In this document: one piece after another, positions 63,842-64,000 of the stretch | Position numbering within the stretch: position 1 is the first letter of the stretch | Layout of the letters: the number at the start of each line of letters is the position of its first letter | Origin: Paenibacillus sp. LHD-117 | GTDB taxonomy: Bacteria; Bacillota; Bacilli; Paenibacillales; Paenibacillaceae | NCBI RefSeq assembly: GCF_030929555.1 | Contig: NZ_JAVFVT010000013.1 | Location: 62,001-126,000 of the forward strand | Direction of reading: 5' to 3' | DNA length: 64,000 nt | Position numbers and translations under genes: made by a program | Notes under the pieces: model-generated | The model's database searches: none | What the model was told of the DNA's origin: nothing | What the model saw: only the letters and a program-made list of their open reading frames with translations

Positions 63842-64000
63842 AGGGAACACTCCTTACGAGTACATGTAAGTGCTTTCTAAGACACACTATACCACATATT
63901 ATGTCGTTTGTTCAAAGAAAATTCACGATTTGCACATAAATTGGACACTAATTTGAGGGTTATTTACAGCACGCGATTTTCGTCCAAGATGATAGGGGAA

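Overview
The window looks like the chromosome of a spore-former of the Paenibacillaceae (Paenibacillus/Cohnella type). The evidence is the many ABC sugar importers with large lipoprotein binding proteins, the YesM/YesN-like two-component pairs, the LacI repressors and the multi-TM2 proteins, with Gram-positive ribosome sites and lipoboxes throughout. This placement is inference from gene style; no rRNA or other taxonomic marker is present.

Layout. (1) 0-4.7 kb: an LD-carboxypeptidase cut by the left edge, a four-gene ECF sigma/anti-sigma/membrane operon, and a DUF2798 protein. (2) 4.9-29.7 kb: a large, heavily rearranged carbohydrate locus. It has one intact importer (two permeases, histidine kinase, AraC-type response regulator, binding protein), a sulfatase, GH5, DUF4091, ThuA, a Gfo/Idh oxidoreductase, GH3 and GH43. 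Between these lie broken copies of the same kinds of gene: GH3, GH43, GH20-like, GH2, permease, binding protein and oxidoreductase pieces. An IS256-type element sits inside the GH2 remnant. The intact importer genes and their broken copies share one promoter architecture, two GTCCG boxes 23 bp apart followed by TATGAT 36 bp after the second, found four times. (3) 30.7-43.1 kb: an operon of binding protein, MalFG-type permeases, formylglycine-type sulfatase, GH3 beta-glucosidase, a 1,125-residue phosphorylase resembling 1,2-beta-oligoglucan phosphorylase, and a LacI repressor. Gene content matches the Listeria sophoro-oligosaccharide operon with an added sulfatase-fold enzyme. (4) 44.0-49.3 kb: a second importer divergent from a paralogous LacI gene. 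Both loci carry GAAACGTTTC-type operators placed on recognisable promoters. (5) 49.4-54.8 kb: an XRE/ImmA-type cassette with an unknown third gene, small phage-like and lipoprotein genes, a degenerate stalk-domain gene, a GNAT enzyme. (6) 54.8-64 kb: an SDR, SelO, several small membrane proteins, and a cyoABCD/qox-type quinol oxidase operon read leftward.

The intergenic DNA is unusually informative. Two 185-bp repeats have the same four-arm plan (two direct CTAACGG arms 50 bp apart, then two inverted arms about 50 bp apart); a third repeat uses the same plan with different arm sequence. A separate 113-bp structured repeat occurs twice in the same orientation, bracketing 11.3 kb that holds the phosphorylase genes. 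All identifications are from reading the sequence; no database search was possible.
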